Below are positions 47,064 to 55,489 of a stretch of DNA of 57,731 nucleotides, one piece after another (position 1 is the first letter of the stretch; the number at the start of each line of letters is the position of its first letter). The notes below the pieces were generated by a model that worked only from the letters and a program-made list of their open reading frames with translations, was not told the DNA's origin and searched no databases. The DNA is taken from NCBI GenBank assembly GCA_007695225.1, contig REED01000069.1, forward strand, positions 1 to 57,731. Direction: 5' to 3'. Origin of the DNA: Gemmatimonadales bacterium. Its GTDB lineage: Bacteria; Gemmatimonadota; Gemmatimonadetes; Longimicrobiales; Gaopeijiaceae. A program made the position numbers and the translations under genes.

Positions 47064-47420
47064 GGGGGCGTAACGGCTTCGACGTGTTTGGTGAAGACGA
47101 CGTTGCGTGCCGAGGTCCGGGGACCTCGATAATCCACCCGGAAACTTTATAACTGCCAACGATAACCTGGCAATGGCTGCGTAAGGTTCGACCTTGCAGG
47201 CCCGTCTCCTGACGTTGCGAGCCCGTAGCGACTCCTGAGGCGACGATGAATCGGGCTGGTCATCCGGCGGTGCTGTCCCGTCGGGGATGAGAAACTCAGG
47301 CAGATAGCCTGGTCCGGCCGTGCCCTGGCCGTGTCCATCGGCGAAATCAACAGGGCTCTACGCACGTAGAGACGTAGTTGGAACCCCTCGCGGACGCGGG
47401 TTCGACTCCCGCCGCCTCCA
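47064..47420 (+). ncRNA. ssrA: Transfer-messenger RNA (tmRNA)
   Basis: The 5' end GGGGGCGTAACGGCTTCGAC is the tmRNA hallmark. Its first seven bases pair with CGCCTCC at 47413-47419 to close the tRNA-like acceptor; discriminator A is at 47420 and CCA is not encoded. The T arm GCGGG-TTCGACT-CCCGC precedes the acceptor. The tag frame starts with a GCC resume codon at 47155 and ends at TAA 47182-47184, encoding ANDNLAMAA. This RNA rescues stalled ribosomes and tags the product for proteolysis. An intrinsic terminator follows directly. Confidence 0.96.
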
Positions 47421-47525
47421 TGGCCCCCTTCAGCTTCACGGCTGGAGGGGGCTTTCGCGTGGGGGGCCATGGAGGGGGCGGGAGTCGGCGGTCGGGCGCG
47501 GAGCGCCCGGCCGCGCAGGGGCGCC
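47406..47525 (+). repeat. First copy of the 120-bp ssrA-end repeat
   Basis: This is the source copy: the last 15 bases of tmRNA, the terminator and about 105 further bases including GGTCGGGCGCGGAGCGCCCG. It recurs 250 bp downstream at 47656-47774. Related pieces recur near 51472 and 53425. Confidence 0.8.
47423..47455 (+). terminator. Intrinsic terminator of ssrA
   Basis: GCCCCCTTCAGC (47423-47434) pairs with GCTGGAGGGGGC (47441-47452) over 12 bp with one wobble, followed by TTTC. Confidence 0.8.
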
Positions 47526-47655
47526 GAGAGGCGCCGCTGCAGAACCCGTAGGGTTTGGTTCGAGCGGGCCGGGGCAGGAGATCGCGCCAGCGGCGCGGCC
47601 GGCCTGTGTCCCCCGCGAGATGATCGAGGATCGGCCGCAGGCCGACCGGAGATCC

Positions 47656-47774
47656 CTCCCGCCGCCTCCATGGCCCCCCCAGCCTTACGGTTGGGGGGGC
47701 TTTTTTCGTTGGGGGCCATGGAGGGGGCGGGGGTCAGCGGTCGGGCGCGGAGCGCCCGGCCGCGCAGGGGCGCC
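47656..47774 (+). repeat. Second copy of the ssrA-end repeat with strong terminator
   Basis: This direct repeat of 47406-47525 starts with CTCCCGCCGCCTCCATGG and includes a near-ideal terminator: GCCCCCCCAGCC (47673-47684), loop TTAC, GGTTGGGGGGGC (47689-47700), then TTTTTT. The sequence to its left is not tmRNA, so only the tmRNA 3' end was copied. It probably marks an old integration junction. Confidence 0.8.
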
Positions 47775-48300
47775 GCTGAACCTGTGGGAGTTGATTCCAG
47801 CGGGGCGGGGACCTGAGCTCTGCTGAAGCCCGCACCTCGGGCAAGACGCGTCGCCCGCAGGTCCCCCTCCCAGCCTGCTGTGCCGTTCCCTCTGCAGCGA
47901 TCGGGAAACAGCTCATTCTCCGTCTCCGGGAGGATGGCTGACGGGAGGGGGTGAACACGTTCCCGGCTACCGCCCCCCAGACCGCGCCGCGCCCTGCACG
48001 GCCGTGTTCTCGCCCTTGAACGCACCCGTTTGCGCCTTCACGCAGCGGCCCCAGGCGTGCCACCAACCCGTTATCCGGATGACTGGCCGCAGAAGTCCAC
48101 AAGCATGGGGTTTCCGAGGGACGGTGGCATTCAAACGGGCCGTATGGGAGACGGGAGCCGGAACCATCCCTCGCGAACATCGACGCCTGTGGCGCCGGTG
48201 GTCTATACGGAGACCCTGAGTGCCAACACTCTCGAAGAAGCCGTCGAATGGGGGGAAAGGGTTCTCTGCCGGGAAGGACTGCACGTCCCCTAACCCCCCC
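47775..48300. other. Gene-poor stretch after the second ssrA-end copy
   Basis: I find no convincing gene. Open frames exist on both strands, but they have poor codon bias and no recognisable domains. A short plus-strand frame (48030-48293) ends in VVYTETLSANTLEEAVEWG, which looks protein-like but is not assignable. Confidence 0.35.
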
Positions 48301-48480
48301 GGTCTCTCTCGTCTCAAGGGCCTGGTGGGCCCTATCGCCGAGCGGCAGCGCAGGATCGTGACACTCGAGTAGCTCCGCCAGGCGGTTCTCACTCGGCCCA
48401 TGATCCAATACCGGGTCCGAAACGGACGCTTCGCGCCGTTGCGTCGTGGGGCCTACCGGGCCCGATCACGGGGGTTAGCA
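48301..48480 (+). pseudogene. Fragment of an AbiEi-like antitoxin domain with an in-frame amber codon
   Basis: Reading from 48301 gives IAERQRRIVTLE, then TAG at 48370-48372, then LRQAVLTRPMIQYRVRNGRF and APLRRGAYRARS in the same frame. This resembles the winged-helix start of type IV AbiEi family antitoxins and DUF559 proteins (pattern G-x-V-T-x-x-Q-L-R ... R-V-R-x-G-R-L-x-R-L-x-R-G-V-Y). The amber lies where the family often has Gln (CAG to TAG). The downstream part degrades quickly. I infer a decayed defence-type gene; the full length is unknown. Confidence 0.5.
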
Positions 48481-48937
48481 CGGTCCCCCCTCCCAGGAGG
48501 AAAAGAGGGGCGGTGCCTTCCTCCACCGCCTCGCCCCACGGCGTGACCCGCTCGCTCCGTGGGGGTGAGTTCCAGGGCCCACCCTAGAACGACGGCTCCG
48601 TACCTGGGCCCACGGTCAGGCGGCACTCCGCCAGCGTCACCCCACGGGACAGCCGATGTCCGGAAGTCGCCGGAGTGATGGAACCGGAGCTTTCGTCGAT
48701 CGGCTTCCGGGCAGCGGATCCGCCCCGGTCCGCCCAACGCTTCGCGTCGGCGCCCGGCCCTCACGAAGCCCAGGGCTCTGGAGCGTAATCGACTCCCAGG
48801 CGAATCAGGCCACGGCCTTTTCCCAAGATCTCTCGCTCACGCTTGACCCCCTTGCACTCCCCCTGAGCTCCCGGAGCTCCTTCCGCTCCCCCGTGACCCA
48901 TCCGTCCGGGGCCCTCGTCGAGGACCTCTTCGGGCGC
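48481..48937. other. Non-coding or decayed stretch before mgtE
   Basis: No gene is supported here. It may contain further debris of the AbiEi-like gene. The frames present are antisense or arginine- and proline-rich artefacts of high GC. The end of mgtE (stop at 48938) is the only real border. Confidence 0.35.
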
Positions 48938-50311
48938 TCACCCGATGATCTGCGTCAGGAACAGGGTGCTGAGGCCCAGGTAGATCGACACCCCGGTGAT
49001 GTCCGTCACAGTGGTGAGGAAGGGCCCCGTCATCATGGCCGGGTCCTTCCCCAGTCGCTTGATGATGAAGGGGAGGGAGCCCCCCACCACACTGGCCACC
49101 AGGACGTTCACGCCCAGGGCCGTGCCGGCCACCAGCCCCAGCCACGGGTTGCCTTCAAGCATGAACGCGAGTCCAGCGAAGAAGAGCCCCAGGACAGCGC
49201 CGTTCACCAGCCCCACCAGGAACTCCTTGCGGATGGCCCGCCAGAGGGCCCCGATCCGCACCTCGTCCAGGGCGATGCTCCGGATGGCCACGGAGAGGGC
49301 CTGGATCCCCACGTTCCCCCCCATGTCGGTGATCATCGGCAGGAAGGCCGCTAGGATGGCCACCTGGGCGATGGTGCTCTCGAAGGAGGAGATGACGAAG
49401 ACTGCCCCCAGGTTGAGGACCACATTCGCTCCCATCCAGGGGAGGCGGCCCCGAACGGCCTGCATGGGCGGGGTGAAGAACGACTCGTCCGGGGAGCCCT
49501 GCGCAGACCGCACGAAGCCGCTGGCCAGCTCCTCCGTCAGGAGTTCGAACGCGTCCTCCCGGGTGATGACTCCGGCCAGCCGCCCCCCGGAGTCCAGGAC
49601 CGGCAGGAGCTTGAAGCCCCGGTTCCTCAAGGTCCTGGCCGCGTCCACGGCGTCGTGGTCCGCCGCCACCGCCACCAGATCCTCCGTCATGATCCGATCC
49701 ACCACCGCGGAACGATCCCCCAGGAAGAGGTCCCGCACCGAGACCACGCCCTTCGGAATCCCCTGGGGGTCCACCACGTAGACATAGGCGGACCGCTCCA
49801 CCTCCGGAGGCGCCGCCCGGATCGCGTCCACGGTGTCCCCCACCGTGGCCCCCGAAGGGATGGCCAGATAACGCACCACCATGGCGGCCCCGGCGGTCCC
49901 GGGGGGATGGGTGCCCAGCTCCCGGATGAGGGAGCGGAAGGGCTCCTCCATCCGGTCCACCACCGCCTCCGCCCACTCCGGGTCCTGGGACCTCCAGATG
50001 TGGTAGATGTCCGCCGAGTACTCGGGCCGGATGGCGCGGAAGAACCCTGCGGCTTCCTCGAGCTCCAGGGAGTCCAGGATGTCGGCGGCCACCGAGGAGG
50101 GCATCGCGGCCAGGATGGTGCCTACGCGTTCGCCGGGAAGGGCTCGGAGCAGCGCGATGGCGTCCACGTGGGAGGCGCCGGCAAGGAGGTCCGCGATCCG
50201 TCCCGACGAAAGGTGGGCCGCCTCCGCCGCCGCGTCGCTGATCCGTCCGGCATCCAGCGCCTCCATGAGGGCGATCCGGTGCCGGGCAATGGTTTCTGGA
50301 AGGAGCAGCAT
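48938..50311 (-). CDS. mgtE: Magnesium transporter MgtE
   Basis: MgtE is a Mg2+-gated Mg2+ channel in the inner membrane. The 457-residue protein has the N-terminal superhelical domain (about 1-130), two CBS domains (about 140-260: VRYLAIPSGATVGD; IMTEDLVAVAADHDAVDAAR) and five membrane helices from about 285 with the signature FLPMITDMGGNVGIQALSVAIR (in part) and GNPWLGLVAGTALGVN. It looks intact. It sits in the eroded region between ssrA-end copies two and three. I see no magnesium-sensing leader. Confidence 0.93.
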   Translation of the reverse strand: MLLLPETIARHRIALMEALDAGRISDAAAEAAHLSSGRIADLLAGASHVDAIALLRALPGERVGTILAAMPSSVAADILDSLELEEAAGFFRAIRPEYSADIYHIWRSQDPEWAEAVVDRMEEPFRSLIRELGTHPPGTAGAAMVVRYLAIPSGATVGDTVDAIRAAPPEVERSAYVYVVDPQGIPKGVVSVRDLFLGDRSAVVDRIMTEDLVAVAADHDAVDAARTLRNRGFKLLPVLDSGGRLAGVITREDAFELLTEELASGFVRSAQGSPDESFFTPPMQAVRGRLPWMGANVVLNLGAVFVISSFESTIAQVAILAAFLPMITDMGGNVGIQALSVAIRSIALDEVRIGALWRAIRKEFLVGLVNGAVLGLFFAGLAFMLEGNPWLGLVAGTALGVNVLVASVVGGSLPFIIKRLGKDPAMMTGPFLTTVTDITGVSIYLGLSTLFLTQIIG

Positions 50312-50389
50312 ACGGGTGCCCTGGGAAGGGGGACGTGCAAGGGGGAGGTGAACGGGGGTGCGGCGAGGGAGCGGGCGGGGGACCGCGGA

Positions 50390-50623
50390 CTATGAACCTG
50401 GAACGGCGCCGAGGGCCTCTGGATGAAGGGTTTCCTCCTGAAGGGAGATGGGATCCGATGCGGACCCGGCGGGCCGGGAAGTGGGGACCGAACCGTCCCG
50501 GGGGACACCCACCATCCAGGCCACCTTCTCGTCGGCGGAGATCCGGAGTCCGGTCTCCGCCCAGGGGCCATGACGCCCTCTCCCGAACTCCCGGTTCCCT
50601 ACCGCCCCAGGCTCCGGGCCCAT
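50390..50623 (-). CDS. Small hypothetical protein upstream of mgtE
   Basis: A frame of up to 77 residues with good codon bias in its last 55 (GLRISADEKVAWMVGVPRDG and onward). It is not recognised. Its first part overlaps the end of the next minus-strand frame (50599-50802), so the two may be halves of one gene broken by a frameshift near 50600. The ATG at 50623 has no clear ribosome binding site. Confidence 0.35.
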   Translation of the reverse strand: MGPEPGAVGNREFGRGRHGPWAETGLRISADEKVAWMVGVPRDGSVPTSRPAGSASDPISLQEETLHPEALGAVPGS

Positions 50624-50802
50624 TCGGCGGCGGGGACCCTGGAGGCGTCATCCCGGAAGACCCACTCCGCCGAGGCGGACGCCGCGTCGGTGAGAGCGAG
50701 GTCCGATTCCCATCCTTCGTGGGGCTGCGGGGCGCCGTCCCGCGGGTGCATCTCATCCGCGTCGGCCAGTCCCGGGTGCGCCGCCAGCTCCCGGCGGTTC
50801 AC
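50599..50802 (-). CDS. Small hypothetical protein, perhaps the N-terminal half of a broken gene
   Basis: A 67-residue frame from GTG 50802 with strong GC3 bias: NRRELAAHPGLADADEMH, then WESDLALTDAASASAEWVFR. No family is recognised. The frame is open further upstream to 51048, but codon bias drops there. The N-terminus is uncertain and a frameshift link to 50390-50623 is possible. Confidence 0.35.
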   Translation of the reverse strand: MNRRELAAHPGLADADEMHPRDGAPQPHEGWESDLALTDAASASAEWVFRDDASRVPAAEWARSLGR

Positions 50803-51471
50803 CTCGGAGTGCGGGCTCTGGCCCTCGGGACGTGGGTCGGTCGGCCGCGCACTCGGCCCGGCCCCGAACCACCATGATACCTTGGGCGGGCGGAGGTGTC
50901 CACGCGGACGCCGGGACGGCTCGCTCCGGGATTCTGGTCCCTGGGTGAACAACCCACGGCCCGGTACGTAGTCGCTCACGCCCGGGGCGGCCACGGCTCC
51001 GCGGTCAAGCGGATATCGACCCACCGCACCCCCAAAACACTTCAACATCCCGGCTCATCCTACGGCCATCGCGCTCGACCGATCCATCCCCGACGGCCCC
51101 GATTCCTGAGCCTACGGACTGGTATGGCTCCGTCCACCGGCGCCTGGGTCCCTCCGGGTTGCGCCCATCCAGGCATGGCAACGGCCACTTCGCACATCTC
51201 TTTCCGGCCCCGCGCCCTCCTCCCATCCCAACCCCGGCGTCGTCCTTCCATCTCCACGCGCCTCCTATCTCATCGTCCCGTCTTTCGCAGCGTACGAAGG
51301 CCCGTCTTACTGTGTCGCGGGAGTGGTGGCTGTTGAACTGATCCCCGTATTCCCCGGAAAGGAGGTGGCCTCCCAAAAGGTCACACCAAAGGTCACACCT
51401 CGTTTGCCGATCTCGTGTAACCTCATAATTGTAAGAGAGATATCCGCCCTATGGTCGACGGCCGGAGTCCT
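50803..51471. other. Gene-poor stretch before the third ssrA-end copy
   Basis: No gene is supported. The last 150 bases hold a direct AAAAGGTCACACC / AAAGGTCACACC repeat (near 51376-51400) and an AT-richer patch (51410-51450). The local drop in GC next to the junction suggests foreign DNA. Confidence 0.4.
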
Positions 51472-51604
51472 GTTCGATTCCCGCCGCCTCCACGGCCCCC
51501 CCGCTTGACGGTTGGGGGGGCTTTCTTTTCTCGTTGGTGGCCATGGAGGGTTCGGTTCGAGCGGGCCGGGGCAGGGGGACCGCGCCAGTGCCGCTGCAGA
51601 ACCC
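51472..51604 (+). repeat. Third ssrA-end copy with terminator and downstream modules
   Basis: GTTCGATTCCCGCCGCCTCC (51472-51491) copies the tmRNA 3' end with one change in the T loop. A terminator follows (GCCCCCCC 51495-51502, GGGGGGGC 51514-51521, then T-rich), then the GGCCATGGAGGG word and blocks shared with 47533-47590 in shuffled order (GGTTCGAGCGGGCCGGGGCA; GCCGCTGCAGAACCC). The sequence left of 51470 is not tmRNA, so this is again only the 3' end. Confidence 0.75.
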
Positions 51605-51809
51605 ATTGGGTTCCAACCGAGCGGACTGGCGCCACCGCATGTGCTGATCCCGCGACTCCGCGAGACCATCGAGGATGGGGCGAAGCGGCCTCCTTCCAGC
51701 GGCCCACGTGCGAGGAGGCCCGCAACGACCTGAAGCAGATTCGATCCGGGCTTGACGTCCCCCTCTCCGGGATCGCTCCGGTGCGGACCATCGTGCCGGA
51801 GTCCCCGCC
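51605..51809. other. Short stretch without a gene
   Basis: No gene or RNA is recognised between the third ssrA-end copy and the stop codon of the membrane protein gene at 51810. Confidence 0.3.
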
Positions 51810-52961
51810 CTATCGCACGGACGCATAATCGTCAGGTGTGATGGTACGGCCCTCCTTCAGCCTCTTGCGAAGGTGCTTCAGCCTCTCGGGCTTGAGGGTC
51901 AGCCCACAGTCGTCATGGGCTTCGAGCAAGAACTTTTTCTGCTCCTTGTAGGTCCTCCGACCCAGAACCGAGGAGAGAGTGAGAAGGTTCAACGCGGCCT
52001 CCTGCTCGCCGGACTCGAGTGAGCGAAGCGCAGTGCGCTGGCGTTCCCAATCAACGTCGATGGCTTCACTTTCATAGTTGAAGTTCCGTCGCAGACGTGA
52101 CAGCAGGAGGACCTGGTTTGGGTGGGCGTCATGACCTCGCATCAGCATCTCGCCCACCCCGTGCATCATCACCTCGACGGCCTCCGGCCCCGGCCGCTCC
52201 TCCTCTCCGGAGACCTGACGGAGCAGGTCCTCCACCGCGAACGGGCCCAGCGTGCGCAGCCGCTCCTCGTTCATGATCCGCCAGACGATGATGGCGTTCC
52301 ACAGCGCGTAGAGGGGCCCGGCAATCAGCGGGATGAGGCCCCGGATGGCCATGCGCCCCATGACACGCCGGAGGAAGATGCGCAGGAGGAAGCTGCTCAC
52401 GCCGACCTTCATCTTATAGGCGATGTTGCGGACTGCGATCCACCAGCCTGGCATATAGGCGTAGGGGTCCACGCCATACACGAGAACGCGGGGATTGGGG
52501 AGGTCCAGGGCGGCCCTCGCAAGGCCCAGACCGAAGAGAGCCGGATAACCGTCATGGCCCAACGCGATGCCCGACCGGTTCGAGAGCTTCGCGGCGCCGC
52601 GAATGGTGAGCACGTAGAGGAAGAGGATCTCAACGGCGCTGATCACGCCGGCGAATGCGAAGAACCCGGCCCAGATCGGTAGCTGTTCGCGCCAGCCGGC
52701 ATCACCCGCATCGCTGTCGCCGTCGAGGACCCCGAGGTGCATCCAGGTTTCCACTCCGCCGATGATGCTGCCGGAAACGATCCCGGCGACGGCAGCCCAG
52801 ACGACGGACCACCGGATGAGCCGCTGCATCTCGGCGGCTTCGGCCACGCTGCGTCCGCGCCACTCGTCCCCACCCCCCTCGTTCGAGCGAGCAAGGTACT
52901 CCGCAACCTTGCGCTCCAGAATGTTGGGGTCGGGCAAATAGTGGTCGGTCGGCTCCGACAT
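51810..52961 (-). CDS. Four-helix membrane protein with helical C-terminal domain
   Basis: The 383-residue protein begins MSEPTDHYLPDPNILERKVA. Paired helices follow at about 50-72 (WSVVWAAVAGIVSGSIIGGV) and 95-125 (FFAFAGVISAVEILFLYVLT), and more hydrophobic segments at about 190-240 around the MGRMAIRGLIPLIAGPLYALW region. The C-terminal 90 residues are helical and charged and recall TerB-like folds. It looks like the membrane protein family labelled LBF_2804 in Leptospira, but I hold that loosely. ATG at 52961 follows GGAGAA. Function unknown. Confidence 0.6.
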   Translation of the reverse strand: MSEPTDHYLPDPNILERKVAEYLARSNEGGGDEWRGRSVAEAAEMQRLIRWSVVWAAVAGIVSGSIIGGVETWMHLGVLDGDSDAGDAGWREQLPIWAGFFAFAGVISAVEILFLYVLTIRGAAKLSNRSGIALGHDGYPALFGLGLARAALDLPNPRVLVYGVDPYAYMPGWWIAVRNIAYKMKVGVSSFLLRIFLRRVMGRMAIRGLIPLIAGPLYALWNAIIVWRIMNEERLRTLGPFAVEDLLRQVSGEEERPGPEAVEVMMHGVGEMLMRGHDAHPNQVLLLSRLRRNFNYESEAIDVDWERQRTALRSLESGEQEAALNLLTLSSVLGRRTYKEQKKFLLEAHDDCGLTLKPERLKHLRKRLKEGRTITPDDYASVR

Positions 52962-53089
52962 TTCTTCTCCGGTTCTCGGGACATGTCCGGCGTTGGCCGG
53001 CCCAGCCCGTGGGAACCCCCGCCGCGATGGTAGCGGCGAGTCGAGGTCGCCCGCTCCTCGGGTACGCCCAGGGGTCTTCGCGGAAGGGA

Positions 53090-53323
53090 TCAGGAGGGAG
53101 GCGGGTGGGCCTGGGTGTCCTCGTACCCCCACGGCGCCGGCGGGGGGGCCAGCGGATGGTTCAGGTCGCAGTCAAAGCGCACAAGCCACTCCTCGCCGTT
53201 GTGATTTCCGTACGAGAAGCGCTCGCCCAGAACGAGTTCGAACATCCAGTACCCGCCATCTGGAACCGCCCCGGAACCACCGGAGGCACGTCTCTGTGAG
53301 TGCAGGCTCGGCGGGGTTGCCAC
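53090..53323 (-). pseudogene. C-terminal piece of an unknown protein
   Basis: A frame whose last 54 residues (YWMFELVLGERFSYGNHNGE, then VRFDCDLNHPLAPPPAPWGY) look like real protein, with acidic and aromatic balance unlike neighbouring frames. The 5' part has no start or domain. It lies between the third and fourth ssrA-end copies and is probably a truncated gene. Confidence 0.35.
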
Positions 53324-53424
53324 CGGACCTGGCGTAGAACGGTTCCTCGTATTCCACTGCAGGGAGCATGCAAAACAATACGTAGATGAGGTCTATTCTC
53401 CCAATGGTCGGCGACCGGGATGCT

Positions 53425-53441
53425 GTTCGACTCCCGCCGCC
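53425..53441 (+). repeat. Fourth, shortest ssrA-end copy
   Basis: GTTCGACTCCCGCCGCC is identical to the tmRNA T loop and part of its acceptor. The 25 bases to its left (AATGGTCGGCGACCGGGATG) resemble those left of the third copy (TATGGTCGACGGCCGGAGTC), not tmRNA. No terminator follows. Confidence 0.65.
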
Positions 53442-53499
53442 CGCAGGGCACTTCCGCCGCCTCCGCTTTCCACATTTCCGGTGTTGTACGAAAGTTGGC

Positions 53500-53523
53500 C
53501 CAGGGCGAGGGGTTTTGCCCTGG
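53500..53523 (-). terminator. Hairpin after the serine hydrolase gene
   Basis: CCAGGGC (53500-53506) and GCCCTGG (53517-53523) pair perfectly, 22 bases past the stop codon of the minus-strand hydrolase. There is no clear U-run. Confidence 0.35.
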
Positions 53524-53544
53524 TGGGAGAGGTGAACGCATGCG

Positions 53545-54828
53545 TCATCTCCCGCCTGCTTCGAGGCGGCTGACAGGATCACGGCCAACCTCCCGGGCTA
53601 TGGCCCGAAAGAGCGCCACGGACTCGTGATCGTGGTCGTCGAAGCGGGGATCGGTTCCGGCTTTCACCACCACGACTCCCCGGGCCGGATTGACGTAGAT
53701 GTACTGTCCGTAGACCCCGATGGCCGTGAACTCGCCATCTTCCCGGTCCTCGGGGATCCACCACTTGTAGCCGTATCCGAAGGTCCAGTGGGAGTCCGGG
53801 TTCGGTCCGGGCTCGAGGTGCGGGGCCTCCGGCTCCACTGACCGGGTCACCCAGCCGTCCGGGAGGATGCGGCTCCTGTCACGCATCCCGTCCTCCAGGT
53901 AGAGGAGGCCGAATCGGGCCCAGTCCCGGAGTACGGCATTCAGGCAGCAGAAGCCGATCTCGTCACCGCTTCGGTCGGTGTTCCAGAAGGCATCCGTCTC
54001 CATGCCGGCAGGCTGCCAGATTCGGGACTCCAGGTACCGAGCGGGAGGGATGCCGGTTGCCCGGGCCAGGACATGGGCGAGGACCCCCGTATCCGAGGAG
54101 ACATACTCGTTGTAGACCCCCGGCTCTCGGATCCGCTCCAGTTCCGCGTAGTACTCCAGCATTGGCTGACCGCGCGCCATCGACCGGATGAAGATCCAGT
54201 TGATGTCTGAGAAGGTGCTCTGGTAGCTTTCATCGAAGTCCACACCGGACGACATGGTGAGGAGGTGGCGAAGCGGCACCCCATCGTACCCGGAACCGGC
54301 CAGTTCCGGGACGTACCGGGTCACTGGGTCGTCCAGGCTCTCGATGCTCCCTTCGGCAAGGGCAATCCCCACCAGCGCCGACACCACCGACTTGACGACC
54401 GACCAAGTGGTGGCCGGAGACGTGTCGGTCCACCCGGACCTGTATTCCTCGTGGACCAGGGTATCGGCGCGGAGCACCACAAGCCCCGTGGTCTCGGTTC
54501 GGGCCAGGAACGCTTCGGTCTCCCGCTCTTCCCCTGCGAAGGGGTAGCGAGCCGGAAGGGACCGCGCGTCGATGACGAGCTCCCGGACCTCGGTGCCGGC
54601 CTGTATGGGAACCGAAGGGAAGACCTGGTCCATCGCCTGAAAGTGCTCGGCCCTGTGCCCGTCGGCGAAGAGGGTGAAGGAGGGCCCCCATGGCGTGGTC
54701 AGGAGGTACCGGTACCCCCCGTAGACCAGGAGGGCGATCAGGGCCAGCGCCAGCGCCCCCCAGCCGAGGAGCCGGAGGATGCGGGGTCGGCGCCGCGCAC
54801 CGAGAGGGTCGGATGATGACTCGATCAT
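53545..54828 (-). CDS. Beta-lactamase-fold serine hydrolase, membrane-anchored
   Basis: The 427-residue protein has an N-terminal membrane helix (about 20-42, LLGWGALALALIALLVYGGY) and a class C beta-lactamase-type domain. The catalytic motif SxxK reads SVVKS, with YNEYVSSDTGVLAHVLARATG holding the Tyr motif and FGYGYKWW downstream. It resembles 6-aminohexanoate-dimer hydrolase-like enzymes more than true beta-lactamases. The active site would face the periplasm. ATG at 54828 is taken; ATG at 54897 would add 23 residues. The substrate is unknown. Confidence 0.82.
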   Translation of the reverse strand: MIESSSDPLGARRRPRILRLLGWGALALALIALLVYGGYRYLLTTPWGPSFTLFADGHRAEHFQAMDQVFPSVPIQAGTEVRELVIDARSLPARYPFAGEERETEAFLARTETTGLVVLRADTLVHEEYRSGWTDTSPATTWSVVKSVVSALVGIALAEGSIESLDDPVTRYVPELAGSGYDGVPLRHLLTMSSGVDFDESYQSTFSDINWIFIRSMARGQPMLEYYAELERIREPGVYNEYVSSDTGVLAHVLARATGIPPARYLESRIWQPAGMETDAFWNTDRSGDEIGFCCLNAVLRDWARFGLLYLEDGMRDRSRILPDGWVTRSVEPEAPHLEPGPNPDSHWTFGYGYKWWIPEDREDGEFTAIGVYGQYIYVNPARGVVVVKAGTDPRFDDHDHESVALFRAIAREVGRDPVSRLEAGGR

Positions 54829-55189
54829 CAACGAAGCTACCGGTGGTCCTCCACGGGAGGCAACCGGAATCGGACCCCGTCTCCGCTCCACCGTCATACC
54901 TCCAATGTAAGGATCCTCCGGGGGCCGGATCCGACCCCCCGGGGGGGCCTCAAGGGATAGGCGACCTAAGCATCCTCCGGAGTGAGAAGGCAAACCATGC
55001 CGTGGGATCGTGGAAGGGCCTGCCAGGCAGGGTCGGAAGAGGTCAGGGGGAGCGCTGGAGCCTTCGTCGGGTGGGCTGGGCGCGCAGGAGGCTGGATGGA
55101 AGAACTCGTCGGGTAGGGACTGGTCGAAGCTGAGCTCAACCTGCGGAGGAGCGCGATGGCGGGCCAGCAGAGGAGGCTGGTGCGGGAGG
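54829..55189. other. Intergenic stretch with GC-rich palindromes
   Basis: No gene is supported. Near 54915-54950 there are GGATCC and CCCCCCGGGGGGG palindromic words that could form a hairpin. Promoters for the minus-strand hydrolase should lie in the lower part. Confidence 0.3.
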
Positions 55190-55489
55190 TCAAGATGGCG
55201 GAGGGTCGTCTGAACGGTTGGTCTTCCTCCCTCCCCCGTAGCCCGGGCACAGGCGCTCCAGGCCGGCGGGGTCGGAGTTCTCGATGCGGACGGAGAGGTC
55301 GATGTTTCCGTCGAGGACACTGAGCATCCAAGATGCGAAGAGCCCGCCGGTGGCTTGCCACTCCAGCATGTCCGCGGTGACCTCCTCGTCCAGGAGGCCG
55401 TCACGACGGGAGTAGCGTAGGCCCCGGCGCTGCAAGGTGATCTGCAACCGCTCCCAGTCGTGCAGCTGTATGCAGGAGGCCTCGTGCAA
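55190..55489 (-). CDS. Hypothetical protein, 99 residues
   Basis: This minus-strand frame has strongly biased third positions and a balanced composition (HDWERLQITLQRRGLRYSRR; EVTADMLEWQATGGLFASW; LDGNIDLSVRIENSDPAGL), so it is likely a real coding segment. No family is recognised. The only start is TTG at 55489, with no good binding site, so it may be the 3' part of a longer, broken gene. Confidence 0.4.
   Translation of the reverse strand: MHEASCIQLHDWERLQITLQRRGLRYSRRDGLLDEEVTADMLEWQATGGLFASWMLSVLDGNIDLSVRIENSDPAGLERLCPGYGGGRKTNRSDDPPPS

Noticed and set aside
47734..48408. Minus-strand frame of 224 codons after ssrA
   Set aside because: Arg/Pro/Ser-rich with no domain and overlapping the ssrA-end repeat; codon bias is poor.
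50312..50600. Magnesium riboswitch (M-box) in front of mgtE
   Set aside because: The region carries a coding-like frame and no M-box consensus was recognised.
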